A DNA stretch of 64,000 nucleotides. Source: Blautia sp. AF19-10LB. Lineage in GTDB: Bacteria > Bacillota > Clostridia > Lachnospirales > Lachnospiraceae. Shown piece by piece: positions 1-8,253 of this stretch. Each line of letters starts with the position of its first letter. The first letter of the stretch is position 1. The stretch covers positions 60,115-124,114 of the forward strand of contig NZ_QTWS01000007.1 in NCBI RefSeq assembly GCF_003461245.1. The letters run 5' to 3'. A model generated the notes under the pieces. It was not told the DNA's origin. It was given only the letters and a program-made list of their open reading frames with translations, and ran no database searches. A program made the translations under genes and the position numbers.

Positions 1-1240
1 CAAGATTTTCGAGAAGATACGGAAGATTTTCCAGTGATAACTGCCAGTTTGCCGCATTCTTTACCAGCGGAACTTTGCCGCCGTGAAACAGTTCCCTGAC
101 ATCCAGAACACTCTCCGCAAAGGACCAGCAAAGAAGAAGTGCTGCTTCGATGATGACCGCCGCAGGCGGCACGAGAAATCCAGACGCGATCGCAAGTGCA
201 AGTGCATGCATCTGAGCCCGCTTTCCTGCATCCGACATCAGACATGCCGCATTGATTCCCTCACGGATCAGAAGCAGCCGGTTCGCGACTGTCCGCAGGT
301 TTGCCCTGTCATTATCGTTTGCGCCAAGGATATACTCCTGCTGGTACTTAAGTCCCGAGGCTGCCGGTTTCTGGTAATTGCCAAGCCGGTCTGTCAGATA
401 TTTCTGAAACAGCATCTGAGAAGTCTGTGAAGAGTCCTCTGTCGGATTTCCTGGCATGGACATTCCCACTTCGAGGTTCCGCTTGGATACCAGATCTTTC
501 GTTGAAATCTGTACTTCTGAGATTCCCTTCGATGCCGGAACGACCAGATCCAGAAGACTCATCGTTCGGATCCGTCGGATTGCCGGGATCGGATTTTTTG
601 CATTATTTGATTCACCATCCGAAAATCCACCGCCTTCACCGCTTCCGAAATCCTCTTCCTTCGCTTCTTCCTTCTTGGCAGCTTCTGCCGCTTCCTGACT
701 TTTGTTAAATGCACCATTCATCTCCGAATCATAATTTTCCAGCGTCCCTCCATTTTCTGCAGTCTTTCCATCTGTCTCTGCCTGTTTCGTTTTTTCTTCC
801 CTGTCTTTCAGCCGGTTCAGAAGTGCCTGAACTCCCTGACCGCCAAGAGTATCCTTCATATAGGACACCGCCTGATGATAAAAAACTTCTCCATTCTGAT
901 CTGTTGCCAGACGATATCCGGTAAAACCACCCTGTTTAATCCGAAGTTTCTGGCTGTTCTGCTTCAATACAGGCTTCATATAGGATTCCATATTGTCATA
1001 GACAGCTGCCAGATCCAGCTCAGTTCCACCCTGCGCCCCGTCCAGAAAAAACAGATCATAATCCTTAAGAAGTGAACGGTCATACTGCCCGAACAGAGAA
1101 TACAGTCCAATATCCAGCCCATTCAGGATCTGTGTCCTCGCCGCAGCCGCCTGCACCGACTGGATACTGGTGGCAACCAGAGACAAAAGAACACTGAGTA
1201 CCAGTGCCAGAAAAACCGTAATGCTGCCTTTTTTCTTCAT
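1..1240 (-). CDS. DUF5702-type Tad-locus protein, partial (runs off left edge)
   Basis: The frame opens at an ATG at 1240 and stays open to the first base of the window, so about 413 N-terminal residues are visible and the C-terminus is missing. It begins with a short basic stretch (MKKKGS) and one hydrophobic segment of about 20 residues, as in a TadE/TadG-like minor pseudopilin anchored in the membrane. A long extracytoplasmic region follows, rich in Gln, Lys and Glu. Its position directly after the Flp pilin gene and the overall layout match the DUF5702 proteins found at the end of Clostridia tad operons. Their molecular role is not established; pilus assembly or anchoring is inferred from context. 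Confidence 0.75.
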   Translation of the reverse strand, partial: MKKKGSITVFLALVLSVLLSLVATSIQSVQAAAARTQILNGLDIGLYSLFGQYDRSLLKDYDLFFLDGAQGGTELDLAAVYDNMESYMKPVLKQNSQKLRIKQGGFTGYRLATDQNGEVFYHQAVSYMKDTLGGQGVQALLNRLKDREEKTKQAETDGKTAENGGTLENYDSEMNGAFNKSQEAAEAAKKEEAKEEDFGSGEGGGFSDGESNNAKNPIPAIRRIRTMSLLDLVVPASKGISEVQISTKDLVSKRNLEVGMSMPGNPTEDSSQTSQMLFQKYLTDRLGNYQKPAASGLKYQQEYILGANDNDRANLRTVANRLLLIREGINAACLMSDAGKRAQMHALALAIASGFLVPPAAVIIEAALLLCWSFAESVLDVRELFHGGKVPLVKNAANWQLSLENLPYLLENL

Positions 1241-1255
1241 AAACACACCACCGGA

Positions 1256-1435
1256 TCAGATAGAATTACTCTGTTTTGTGATCTTGCTGAGAATTGCTTT
1301 TACAAGATTTGTGAGCTGTTCCTTAAAGATAATGACAAGACTGATCAACACCACCAGGATCAAAATAATCTCAACAACACCTACTGCATCTTCTTCTCTT
1401 CCAAACTCTCTTGCTGTTTCCATAAACTCTCTCAT
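1256..1435 (-). CDS. Flp1-family type IVb pilin (major Tad pilin)
   Basis: A 59-residue protein: a short polar N-terminus (MREFMETAREFGREEDAVG), then a hydrophobic helix (VVEIILILVVLISLVII) and a basic amphipathic tail. This is the architecture of Flp/type IVb prepilins, in which a Gly precedes the helix and a Glu sits a few residues into it. The inner-membrane peptidase encoded at 5458-5952 would cleave at this Gly. Start choice: the GGGAGG site around 1443-1448 lies about 7 nt before the ATG at 1435 but only 1 nt before the upstream in-frame ATG at 1441, so 1435 is preferred. It sits between tadC and the DUF5702 gene. Confidence 0.85.
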   Translation of the reverse strand: MREFMETAREFGREEDAVGVVEIILILVVLISLVIIFKEQLTNLVKAILSKITKQSNSI

Positions 1436-1482
1436 ATACATACCTCCCAATACTGTCTTTGAATTGTTGCAATTCCTTATTT

Positions 1483-2517
1483 TTACTGCCCGTAGAAGGA
1501 AAGAAATGCCGGAATCATGATGATTGCCATGACAACCACAAGCATCATGACCATCGGTACCAGAAGTTTCGTGGCTGCCGCCTCTCCCAGAACTCTCGCT
1601 TTTCGTTTGCGCTCATCCCAGGCTTCCAGTGCTTCTTTCTCAAGAAGATCCGCCATGCGCTGGCTTCCTTTCTGAAGGTTCTGAATCAGGATCGTAGAAA
1701 AGGTTTTGTACTTCATCAGATCGCAGTGTTCTCCAAACCGACGATAGGCTTCCAGTTCTGACATACCGCTGTCCATCTCATGGCAAGCTGTCACGATCGC
1801 TTCATATGCAAACCTGCCTTTTGCCGGTTTTGTTCTCATATAATCTGCTGCCATCTTCTGAAATGCCCGCCTCGCTGTCATTCCTGCCTGAATCAGAAGT
1901 GTAAATTTCAGAAGCAGAGGAGGATAGTCCATCAGAAGCTGTTCCGAACGTTTTGCCAGTGCCTCCTGTTCTTCCCTTGCCTTCTTCAACAGAAGCACAA
2001 AAGCAGCAAAGAAGCTCAGCGCAGCGATCAACGTTCCTGTATTGTCTCCCGGCTTCTGCCATTCTAACTTCTGTCCATTCCATTCTTCCGGCAGATAATA
2101 GTAATCCGGGTCCTCTTTTTCTTCGTTATATTTCTCGATAGCTTCCCTGAGTTCTTTTTTTCTGGATTCCTCCGGAGTTTCTTCTTTTACTGTTTCTTCA
2201 GAGGCAGGTGATTCCTCACTCTCTTTCTCCGGCACCTGAATCTCAACTTTCTCCGTATCTTCGCCGTTTACAGCAACCTGAAACTCCTGGGTATATGCCC
2301 CTGTCGACTCTTTTTCGAGACGATATCCATTCGTGTAAACTTCACTGCTTCCACTTGTCAGTGTCAGAAGCATTCCCACAAGATTTCCACAAACTGCCAC
2401 AATAAGAAACCATCGCACGCTTTCTCTGTCTGCCAGTCCGTCCAGCTTAAGCCATCCGGCTTTCCAGGCAAAGGCGCTTCCTGCCGCAACGATAAAAATC
2501 ACAAGATGTACCCACAT
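1483..2517 (-). CDS. tadC: TadC-like type II secretion F-domain membrane protein
   Basis: A 344-residue integral membrane protein. Two N-terminal membrane segments (about residues 1-20 and 38-55) are followed by a Glu/Lys-rich linker (about 95-140), another membrane segment near 160-178, a cytoplasmic GspF/T2SSF domain (about 190-310) and a hydrophobic C-terminus. The F domain includes the usual LLxxGMTARRAF and MADLLEKEALEAWDERKRKA regions. TadB and TadC together form the inner-membrane platform that couples TadA ATPase activity to pilin polymerisation. The ATG at 2517 has a GAGGTGTGAT site just upstream and begins 1 nt after the tadB stop. The long charged linker is unusual for TadC, but the C-terminal domain is clear. 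Confidence 0.85.
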   Translation of the reverse strand: MWVHLVIFIVAAGSAFAWKAGWLKLDGLADRESVRWFLIVAVCGNLVGMLLTLTSGSSEVYTNGYRLEKESTGAYTQEFQVAVNGEDTEKVEIQVPEKESEESPASEETVKEETPEESRKKELREAIEKYNEEKEDPDYYYLPEEWNGQKLEWQKPGDNTGTLIAALSFFAAFVLLLKKAREEQEALAKRSEQLLMDYPPLLLKFTLLIQAGMTARRAFQKMAADYMRTKPAKGRFAYEAIVTACHEMDSGMSELEAYRRFGEHCDLMKYKTFSTILIQNLQKGSQRMADLLEKEALEAWDERKRKARVLGEAAATKLLVPMVMMLVVVMAIIMIPAFLSFYGQ

Positions 2518-2518
2518 A

Positions 2519-3262
2519 TCACACCTCTATATCGACGATCTTACGTCCAAGCCAGTAGGAAAATCCATAAATTCCAAGACACACCGTCATCGCAGCGATC
2601 CCGAACGGATTCCCATACAAAACACTCAAAAATCCCGGAGAAGTCAGTTTCAGATAAATAATGATCCCTGCCGGCATCAGACTCATGACCATCTGCTCGG
2701 CTTTCTTTGCCGCCAGAGTTGTCTCTATTTCTTTCTTTACGTCAATCTTGTCTCCAAGCATCCTTGCGGAAGTCTGAATGATTCTGGTCATATCCCCGCC
2801 TGTTCTCTTGGCTGTATAAAAGACTGCTGCAAAATTCTCCATATCTTCAATACCGCTGCGCTCACCCAGACTCTGAAACAGTGCTTCTACCGGAACGCTG
2901 ACTTTTAGCTGGCCTTCCATATACCGGAATTCTTTTACAATATCTGCGTCCTGCGGATAGATCCGTTCCAGATCTCCTGCACAGGCCGAGACTGCATTTT
3001 CTACAGAGTATCCGGCCTGCACTGCCACGCTCAGCGCATTCAGCGCATCCTTGAACTGATAATTCAAATTTTTCTTCCGCTCCCGGATCAGCTGCCTTTT
3101 CCGCATTTTCAGAAACACCACTGTTGCCGGAATAGCCAGTATCATCAACCATTTGCTCTGGTAAAAAAGATAATCCAGTGCACCACAGAGCAGAATGCTC
3201 TGTACCAGATATTTCGCGATCTCCTTTCCTGAAAAATGATATTCCCTGTAATCCTGCTTCAT
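2519..3262 (-). CDS. tadB: TadB-like type II secretion F-domain membrane protein
   Basis: A 247-residue inner-membrane protein with a T2SSF domain (about residues 70-200), paired membrane segments near residues 20-55 and two more at the C-terminus. The sequence LNALSVAVQAGYSVENAV is typical of the TadB/GspF cytoplasmic domain. It is the platform partner of TadC in the Tad pilus machine. The start at 3262 overlaps the tadA stop as ATGA, indicating translational coupling. An open upstream extension in the same frame lies inside tadA and is rejected because it is Gly/Thr/Arg-rich and has no ribosome site. Confidence 0.88.
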   Translation of the reverse strand: MKQDYREYHFSGKEIAKYLVQSILLCGALDYLFYQSKWLMILAIPATVVFLKMRKRQLIRERKKNLNYQFKDALNALSVAVQAGYSVENAVSACAGDLERIYPQDADIVKEFRYMEGQLKVSVPVEALFQSLGERSGIEDMENFAAVFYTAKRTGGDMTRIIQTSARMLGDKIDVKKEIETTLAAKKAEQMVMSLMPAGIIIYLKLTSPGFLSVLYGNPFGIAAMTVCLGIYGFSYWLGRKIVDIEV

Positions 3263-4449
3263 AGTTCCACCCCTGCCCGGACCAGCTTCTCCCGGTTCAG
3301 AAGTTCTGCCGTCTGTACAAGCCCGCGTCCCTCCTGCCACCGGTAAAGTGTCCTGGTCTTTATTTCATGCTCTTCAAATCCACAAACTTCTGTTATTTCC
3401 AGTACTTTACGACTCTTATCCCTCATTCGCCCGAGATGTATAAGGATGTCCACTCCCGATGCGATCTGCCTGCGTATCGCTTCAAGCGGTAACTCTACAC
3501 CCATCAGCGTCATTGTCTCAAGACGCGAAAGCATATCAACTGCCGAATTCGCATGCGCTGTGCTCAGACTGCCCTCATGTCCCGTATTCAGAGCCTGCAG
3601 CATATCAACTGCCTCGCCGCCTCGTACTTCGCCTACCACGATCCTGTCAGGGCGCATTCGAAGTGCCGTCCGGATCAGATCCCGTATTGTGATCGAAGTA
3701 CCACCATCAACATTTGCCATCTTTGCTTCCAGACGCACCAGATTCTGCACACCCTGAATCTTGAGTTCTGCATTATCTTCAATCGTGATCAGCCTCTCAT
3801 CCTTCGGAATGTAGTTAGATAATGCCCCCAGAAATGTCGTCTTCCCGCTGCCGGTTCCACCGCCGATCACCATGGAATATCTCGCTTTTACAAGAGTCTC
3901 CAGAAACTCTGCACATTCCCGCGGAAGACTTCCAAGGGCGATCAGTTTCTCCATTGTGATCGGTGTGTCCGGGAACCTTCGGATCGTAAGGATCGGACCG
4001 TTTAAGGCAACCGGGCGGATCACCGCATTTACTCTGGCTCCGTTTTCCAGACGGGCATCCACAATAGGCATTGATTCGTTGACCACACGGTTGCACCTTC
4101 CTACAATCTGCTGGATCACATCTTCCAGTTTTTCTCTGGAAGTAAATCCCTTTTCCCATTTTTTCAGTTTCCCTGCACGTTCCACAAAAATGCTTTCCGG
4201 ACCATTCACCATAATTTCCGTCACGGAATCGTCCTCGATCAGTTCCTGCAGAACATCCAGTTTACGCACCGAATAAAAAAGTTCCTGGCGAAGCTGTACC
4301 TTCTCTTTGAGTGAAAGTGCAGATTCCCGCATTCCATTCAGGATCAGATCATCAATCTGTTCCAGGATCTCCTGATCTGACAGTTCTCTTGCCAGATCCA
4401 GTTTCTCCATCAGAAGCTGCCGGAGTTTCCGGAAATGGTCATTGCTCAT
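3259..4449 (-). CDS. tadA: TadA/CpaF-family pilus assembly ATPase
   Basis: A 396-residue secretion ATPase that powers Tad pilus assembly at the cytoplasmic face of the membrane. Visible motifs are Walker A GGGTGSGKTT near residue 197, the Asp box ITIEDNAELKI, Walker B RPDRIVVGEVRGGEA and the His box TGHEGSLSTAHANS. The N-terminal domain carries the CpaF hallmark DDSVTEIMVNGP. Length and motif spacing are normal for CpaF. The ATG at 4449 lies 11 nt inside the end of the TadZ-like gene, so the two are coupled. Bidirectional extension/retraction is known for some Tad ATPases, but nothing in this sequence decides that point. Confidence 0.95.
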   Translation of the reverse strand: MSNDHFRKLRQLLMEKLDLARELSDQEILEQIDDLILNGMRESALSLKEKVQLRQELFYSVRKLDVLQELIEDDSVTEIMVNGPESIFVERAGKLKKWEKGFTSREKLEDVIQQIVGRCNRVVNESMPIVDARLENGARVNAVIRPVALNGPILTIRRFPDTPITMEKLIALGSLPRECAEFLETLVKARYSMVIGGGTGSGKTTFLGALSNYIPKDERLITIEDNAELKIQGVQNLVRLEAKMANVDGGTSITIRDLIRTALRMRPDRIVVGEVRGGEAVDMLQALNTGHEGSLSTAHANSAVDMLSRLETMTLMGVELPLEAIRRQIASGVDILIHLGRMRDKSRKVLEITEVCGFEEHEIKTRTLYRWQEGRGLVQTAELLNREKLVRAGVEL

Positions 4450-5461
4450 AAGAAAGCCCCTTTCCGAGAAGTTCTCTCACATAATCTCCCAGCGTGCTCC
4501 ACACCAGCGACTGCGGATAATCTGCGCTCACGCTTTCCACGGTGCAGAACGGAAGTTTCATTTTTACTGTTTTCTCAGATACCTCGGAATAATCTCTTGC
4601 ATTCAGAAGATTTTCAAACTGTCGTATTTTGCTTTTGGAAACCGGATCCACACAGATTGGCATATAAATAAATTTACACAGGTCAAGCATCTGAAAAAGT
4701 TCCTCAATTCCATTCCCCATGTCGATCACGACTGCCTCGTAAGTTCCATGAAGAATAAGTTCCTGCAAAAGATATTCCCAGTCCTTCCAGGATGTTCCCC
4801 GGATATCCTCCGGCGACTGCACCGGCGGCACGAAGTCAAGCTGCCCCACACTCTGCACCATACTGTTCAGCTTCAGAATCACACCCGGATTTTTCTGACG
4901 TACATAATAAAGCAGATCACTCAATGTACAGGAGAATTTTTTCTGCATCAGTTCCTCCAGACCGGAATATTCTTCCAGACTTATAAGAAGAACACTTCGT
5001 TCTTCACTCAGAATCTGTCCCAGTGTCCACGCAAACGAGGTCTTAAGACATCGTCCCAATGGAGAATACACGCCAAAAAGCTCTGTCTTTCTTTTTAACG
5101 CAGGGTTCTGCATCGGAAACACAGTTTTTTCCTCGCCATAGCACGCCATGACCTCCCGGACGATCTCTGCCGAAGACTGATATTTATAGACTTCTGCATA
5201 TGTATCCAGTTCTTCCGGTCTGGTTCCTTCCGTGAGAATCACAGTTTTGCTGATATCCAGTTCCCGTACCTCATCACACATGGCATCTGCTGAGATAAGA
5301 AGCAGTTCCACATGTGTTTCTTTTGCATACGCAATCAGGCTCTGCACACTGGTAAATGCCTGTACTTCAAAGGGCAGATTGTTTTTGCGATTGAGATATT
5401 CCATGAAGTTTCTGGCATATTCTGCTTCAAGATCACAGACTGCAAAAATTTGTTTCTTCAA
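4439..5461 (-). CDS. TadZ/CpaE-like pilus localisation protein
   Basis: A 340-residue protein with an N-terminal receiver-like half (KKQIFAVCDLEAEYARNFME onward) and a C-terminal MinD/ParA-like half. The place of the P-loop is occupied by YSPLGRCLKTSFA, which lacks the usual GKGGxGKT pattern, so nucleotide binding is uncertain. Other ParA-like parts remain, for example YEAVVIDMGNGIEE. TadZ/CpaE proteins place the Tad machine at a cell pole or surface focus. The start is a TTG at 5461: AGGAGG lies 6-7 nt upstream and the TTG overlaps the peptidase stop as TTGA. The frame is open further upstream, but that part overlaps the peptidase gene and does not look like protein. Confidence 0.8.
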   Translation of the reverse strand: MKKQIFAVCDLEAEYARNFMEYLNRKNNLPFEVQAFTSVQSLIAYAKETHVELLLISADAMCDEVRELDISKTVILTEGTRPEELDTYAEVYKYQSSAEIVREVMACYGEEKTVFPMQNPALKRKTELFGVYSPLGRCLKTSFAWTLGQILSEERSVLLISLEEYSGLEELMQKKFSCTLSDLLYYVRQKNPGVILKLNSMVQSVGQLDFVPPVQSPEDIRGTSWKDWEYLLQELILHGTYEAVVIDMGNGIEELFQMLDLCKFIYMPICVDPVSKSKIRQFENLLNARDYSEVSEKTVKMKLPFCTVESVSADYPQSLVWSTLGDYVRELLGKGLSYEQ

Positions 5462-5952
5462 TATAGACCTCCTGTATAAAGCATCACGCTCATAAATATG
5501 GGCACCGTGAAATGAATATTTTCCGGTGTACTTTCCCTTCGATAATAGGGTTTGTGGCTGCCTGTCTGCAGATACTCCATAAGATATGCCGCCAGATACG
5601 CCATCCTCTGCCGGATTTCTCCACCGCAGAGCAGAATGGCAAGTGAAATCCCGGCTCCGCACAGAAAGGAAAACCAGATACACCACAGGATCTTTACAGG
5701 TCCCATAATCCCTCCCAGTGCACAGAATACCTTGATATCACCAGGACCAAGCATTCGAAAATAAAACATCCATCCAAGGACCGCCAGCGGCATCAGGATT
5801 CCCGGTATGAATCTTGTCAGACCGGCAAATCCTTTCTGCCAGAAACATGTTACTGCTCCGGCAAGAAGTGAACACAGGATCCAGCTGTTTTTTACACGCA
5901 TTTTGTAAAAATCCATGACCACAGATACACCGGCGATCGTCAGAAGCAGCAT
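5458..5952 (-). CDS. TadV/CpaA-like A24-family prepilin peptidase
   Basis: A 164-residue inner-membrane aspartyl protease that would cleave the Flp prepilin leader. The two catalytic Asp are visible: VVMDFYKMRVKN near the N-terminus and the GxGD-type motif LGPGDIK near residue 68. The remainder is about five hydrophobic segments, the usual size for CpaA/TadV, which lacks the N-methylation domain of PilD. It is the first gene of the operon. The start is uncertain. ATG 5952 gives a normal N-terminus but the GAGGAGG site is about 19 nt away, whereas an in-frame ATT at 5964 sits at ideal spacing and could be a rare start. Confidence 0.82.
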   Translation of the reverse strand: MLLLTIAGVSVVMDFYKMRVKNSWILCSLLAGAVTCFWQKGFAGLTRFIPGILMPLAVLGWMFYFRMLGPGDIKVFCALGGIMGPVKILWCIWFSFLCGAGISLAILLCGGEIRQRMAYLAAYLMEYLQTGSHKPYYRRESTPENIHFTVPIFMSVMLYTGGLY

Positions 5953-6014
5953 TTCATCTGCAATAAAAACCCCTCCTCGCTGTTGATATTTGATTATAAA
6001 AAAATGGGATCGTT

Positions 6015-6054
6015 CCGTCAGAACTGACGGCAGGAATACCAGATGATTTCTGGT
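6015..6054 (-). promoter_or_regulatory. Two stem-loops in the Tad operon 5' leader
   Basis: ACCAGA (6038-6043) pairs with TCTGGT (6049-6054) around a 5-nt loop, and CCGTCAG (6015-6021) pairs with CTGACGG (6024-6030). With transcription predicted to begin near 6055, the first stem would sit at the extreme 5' end of the mRNA and the second between it and the first ribosome site. A role in RNA stability or regulator binding is inference. Confidence 0.5.
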
Positions 6055-6061
6055 GAGTCTT

Positions 6062-6091
6062 ATTATAGTCCTGCATTCCGCCCTTTGTAAA
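6062..6091 (-). promoter_or_regulatory. Sigma-A-type promoter for the Tad operon
   Basis: Reading the minus strand, TTTACA (6091-6086) and a perfect TATAAT (6067-6062) are separated by 18 nt. The predicted transcript starts near 6055, about 100 nt before the prepilin peptidase start. Together with the plus-strand promoter at 6179-6207 it explains the gap between 5953 and 6261. Confidence 0.75.
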
Positions 6092-6178
6092 GAAGATTCG
6101 TTCGCCAAATCCGGACAGCAGGATTCTCCCGGATTTCGCTTTTTTCTTAAATTTATTTATCTCTTCGCTTCAGAGTTA

Positions 6179-6207
6179 TTGCAGTTTTTTTTAGGCTTTT
6201 GTATAAT
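6179..6207 (+). promoter_or_regulatory. Sigma-A-type promoter for acetyltransferase/lipoprotein genes
   Basis: TTGCAG (6179-6184) and TATAAT (6202-6207) are separated by 17 nt of T-rich spacer. The acetyltransferase ATG lies 54 nt downstream with AGGAGG at 6248-6253. Confidence 0.75.
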
Positions 6208-6261
6208 ATGTCTATCCATCTTGGATTTTATCGAAGATGCCCGAAACAGGAGGCTTTTTTT

Positions 6262-7023
6262 ATGGAAAAAAACATCAAAAAAATCGAGGATATGTCATTG
6301 AACGCATGGCCTTCCCACAAAATGGAACTGTACGATGGCTGGATCCTCCGTTTTTCTTATTTTTATACACACAGAACGAACAGTGTTGAGCAGTTTGGAA
6401 CTTCTACCCTTCCATGGAGAGAGAAGGTTTCCTACTGTGAGGACGTTTATAAGCGTCTGGGATCACCTGCAATCTTTAAGATCAGTCCTCTGGTTTCGCC
6501 GGATTTTGACTATACACTGGAGAATCGCGGATACGAGATCCAGCACACAACCGAAGTCATGACACTCCACCTTGAAAATGCCGAACTCAGTGCCGACTGC
6601 CCGGATGTCACCCTCACAGACGAAATCCCGGATATCTGGATCACCAGCCTGTTTGACCTCAAGGGAATGACAAATCCGATCCACCGTGCCATCGTTCCTT
6701 CCATGTACCGTGCGATCCCGAAGGAAACCGTCTGCGCTTCCATCTGGAAGAACGGCAAGATCATCGCTACCGGTCTCGGCATTCTGGACCGTGATTATAT
6801 TGGGATTTATGCGATCCACGTCAAAGAAAAATACCGCGGACAGGGCTTCGCCCGCCAGATCTGCACTTCTCTTCTCAAAGAAGGCATGACCAAGGGCGCA
6901 CAGAATGCCTATCTGCAGGTCGTCAAGGGAAACACTCCTGCCAAGAGACTTTACGCTTCACTTGGTTTTACGGATTCCTACACATACTGGTTCCGTGTTC
7001 AGCCACAGGGAGGAACAAAATGA
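6262..7023 (+). CDS. GNAT family N-acetyltransferase
   Basis: A 253-residue cytoplasmic protein. The C-terminal third holds the acetyl-CoA-binding GNAT core: GIYAIHVKEKYRGQGFA supplies the beta-4/alpha-3 loop (R-G-Q-G-x-A), and VVKGNTPAKRLYASLGF is the typical ending. The N-terminal half is longer than in minimal GNATs and resembles two-lobed family members. The substrate cannot be inferred. The start at 6262 follows AGGAGG at 6248-6253 by 8 nt; an earlier in-frame ATG at 6199 lies inside the -10 region of the promoter and is rejected. The stop overlaps the next gene's start as ATGA. Confidence 0.85.
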   Translation: MEKNIKKIEDMSLNAWPSHKMELYDGWILRFSYFYTHRTNSVEQFGTSTLPWREKVSYCEDVYKRLGSPAIFKISPLVSPDFDYTLENRGYEIQHTTEVMTLHLENAELSADCPDVTLTDEIPDIWITSLFDLKGMTNPIHRAIVPSMYRAIPKETVCASIWKNGKIIATGLGILDRDYIGIYAIHVKEKYRGQGFARQICTSLLKEGMTKGAQNAYLQVVKGNTPAKRLYASLGFTDSYTYWFRVQPQGGTK

Positions 7024-8165
7024 AAAAATGGCTTCTTTTGTTGATCTGCAGTCTTTTTGGGGTTTCTTTGTCAGGCTGCAGTTTGCAGAATGTTGTCGAG
7101 TCTGTTTCACCTTCCAGAGAAGAAACACCGCAGGATATCCACCCGGACAGCACCCGCGTCTATATGGATGAAATTCAGGGAACACTTCAGACTTTTACCG
7201 GAAACAAGCTGACTCTTACCAGTTCTTCCCAGGATTACACCTTCGATGTTTCTCAGGCTACGCTGGAATCCGTGGACGGCATGGTACGGGGAGATTCCAT
7301 CAGCGTAATCTATGAAGGGCAGCTTTCCGGCACTGACACTTCTACCGTCCGTACTCTGAAAGTTGTCGATGATTATCACGATATGGATTCCCTCAAAGAA
7401 AGAACCACCCATGGACAGGTTCAGGAACTCACCACCAACTCCATCACCATCAAGTCAAAAGGCGGCAAGACCGCAACCTTCCCGATCACCGGAACCGAAC
7501 AGTATTATCAGAACGGAATCAAAGCAGGCAAATGGGTCTACATCCATTTCAAGGGTGAAATGGACACACCTGATCCGGAAAATCCTTCCCATTTATATGG
7601 CTTCCATACGAAAGTTTTCAGTGTATCTGACATTGATCCTCTCAAAGTTCCCGAGCCAACGCCAACACCCGCTCCTTCCAAAAATAAAGATCAGGAAAAG
7701 GAACGACAGATGCGTGCCGTGATTCAGGGAATCCAGACTAATATTCTGCAGGTCTCTGTTGAAAACACGGATAACCTTCTGAACCTTAATATGTCTGCAA
7801 TCCCCTGTTATTTCAGTGGTGGACTTTCCTCTGGTTCTCATGTGACAGTTACCTACACCGGTGAGTTTGATGGAGTTTCTACAGCAGGAATCTCGATTCT
7901 CGGCATTACCGGTGAAGTTCCGGAATCACTCAGCGACCACGGTATCTCCTTTACCGTATCCGGAGACATTACCGCCTCCACCTCCAACACACTCACACTT
8001 CTGACCTACGACAATATGTATGTGACCTGCAGCATAGAAAACGCCTCCAATTCCTCCACGGGCGGGCTCTTAAGTGGAAGTTCCGTAAAGATCACATTCA
8101 ATCCGGCGGAATCCCGGAATTCCAATATTGTCTCCGCGATCAAGATTGAAGATTTATATACGTGA
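7020..8165 (+). CDS. Putative lipoprotein with four beta-rich repeats
   Basis: A 381-residue exported protein. It has a signal peptide (MKKWLLLLICSLFGVS) and the lipobox LSGC, so Cys20 is likely lipid-modified and anchored to the outer face of the membrane. The rest looks like four copies of an OB-like beta unit of about 65-80 residues (near 42-110, 120-200, 235-300 and 315-380). Each copy has a pattern like GxIxxxxxNxLTL followed by a hydrophobic strand and a GxxVxxxYxG segment. A Pro-rich linker with PEPTPTPAPSK splits the pairs. Translation is coupled to the acetyltransferase. The family is not recognised with confidence; a DUF3221/OB-type ligand-binding role is only a guess. Confidence 0.8.
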   Translation: MKKWLLLLICSLFGVSLSGCSLQNVVESVSPSREETPQDIHPDSTRVYMDEIQGTLQTFTGNKLTLTSSSQDYTFDVSQATLESVDGMVRGDSISVIYEGQLSGTDTSTVRTLKVVDDYHDMDSLKERTTHGQVQELTTNSITIKSKGGKTATFPITGTEQYYQNGIKAGKWVYIHFKGEMDTPDPENPSHLYGFHTKVFSVSDIDPLKVPEPTPTPAPSKNKDQEKERQMRAVIQGIQTNILQVSVENTDNLLNLNMSAIPCYFSGGLSSGSHVTVTYTGEFDGVSTAGISILGITGEVPESLSDHGISFTVSGDITASTSNTLTLLTYDNMYVTCSIENASNSSTGGLLSGSSVKITFNPAESRNSNIVSAIKIEDLYT

Positions 8166-8187
8166 TCCACAAATATATACTGCACAC

Positions 8188-8241
8188 AAAAATGCCATAA
8201 CCCTCAGAATCATCATCTTTCTGAGAATTATGGCATTTTTT
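8188..8241. terminator. Bidirectional rho-independent terminator
   Basis: AAATGCCATAA (8190-8200) pairs with TTATGGCATTT near 8229-8239, with inner CTCAGA/TCTGAG pairing at 8203-8208 and 8220-8225. There are A/T runs on both sides. It lies between the convergent lipoprotein and amidohydrolase genes. Confidence 0.85.
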
Positions 8242-8253
8242 ATTTCTATGATC

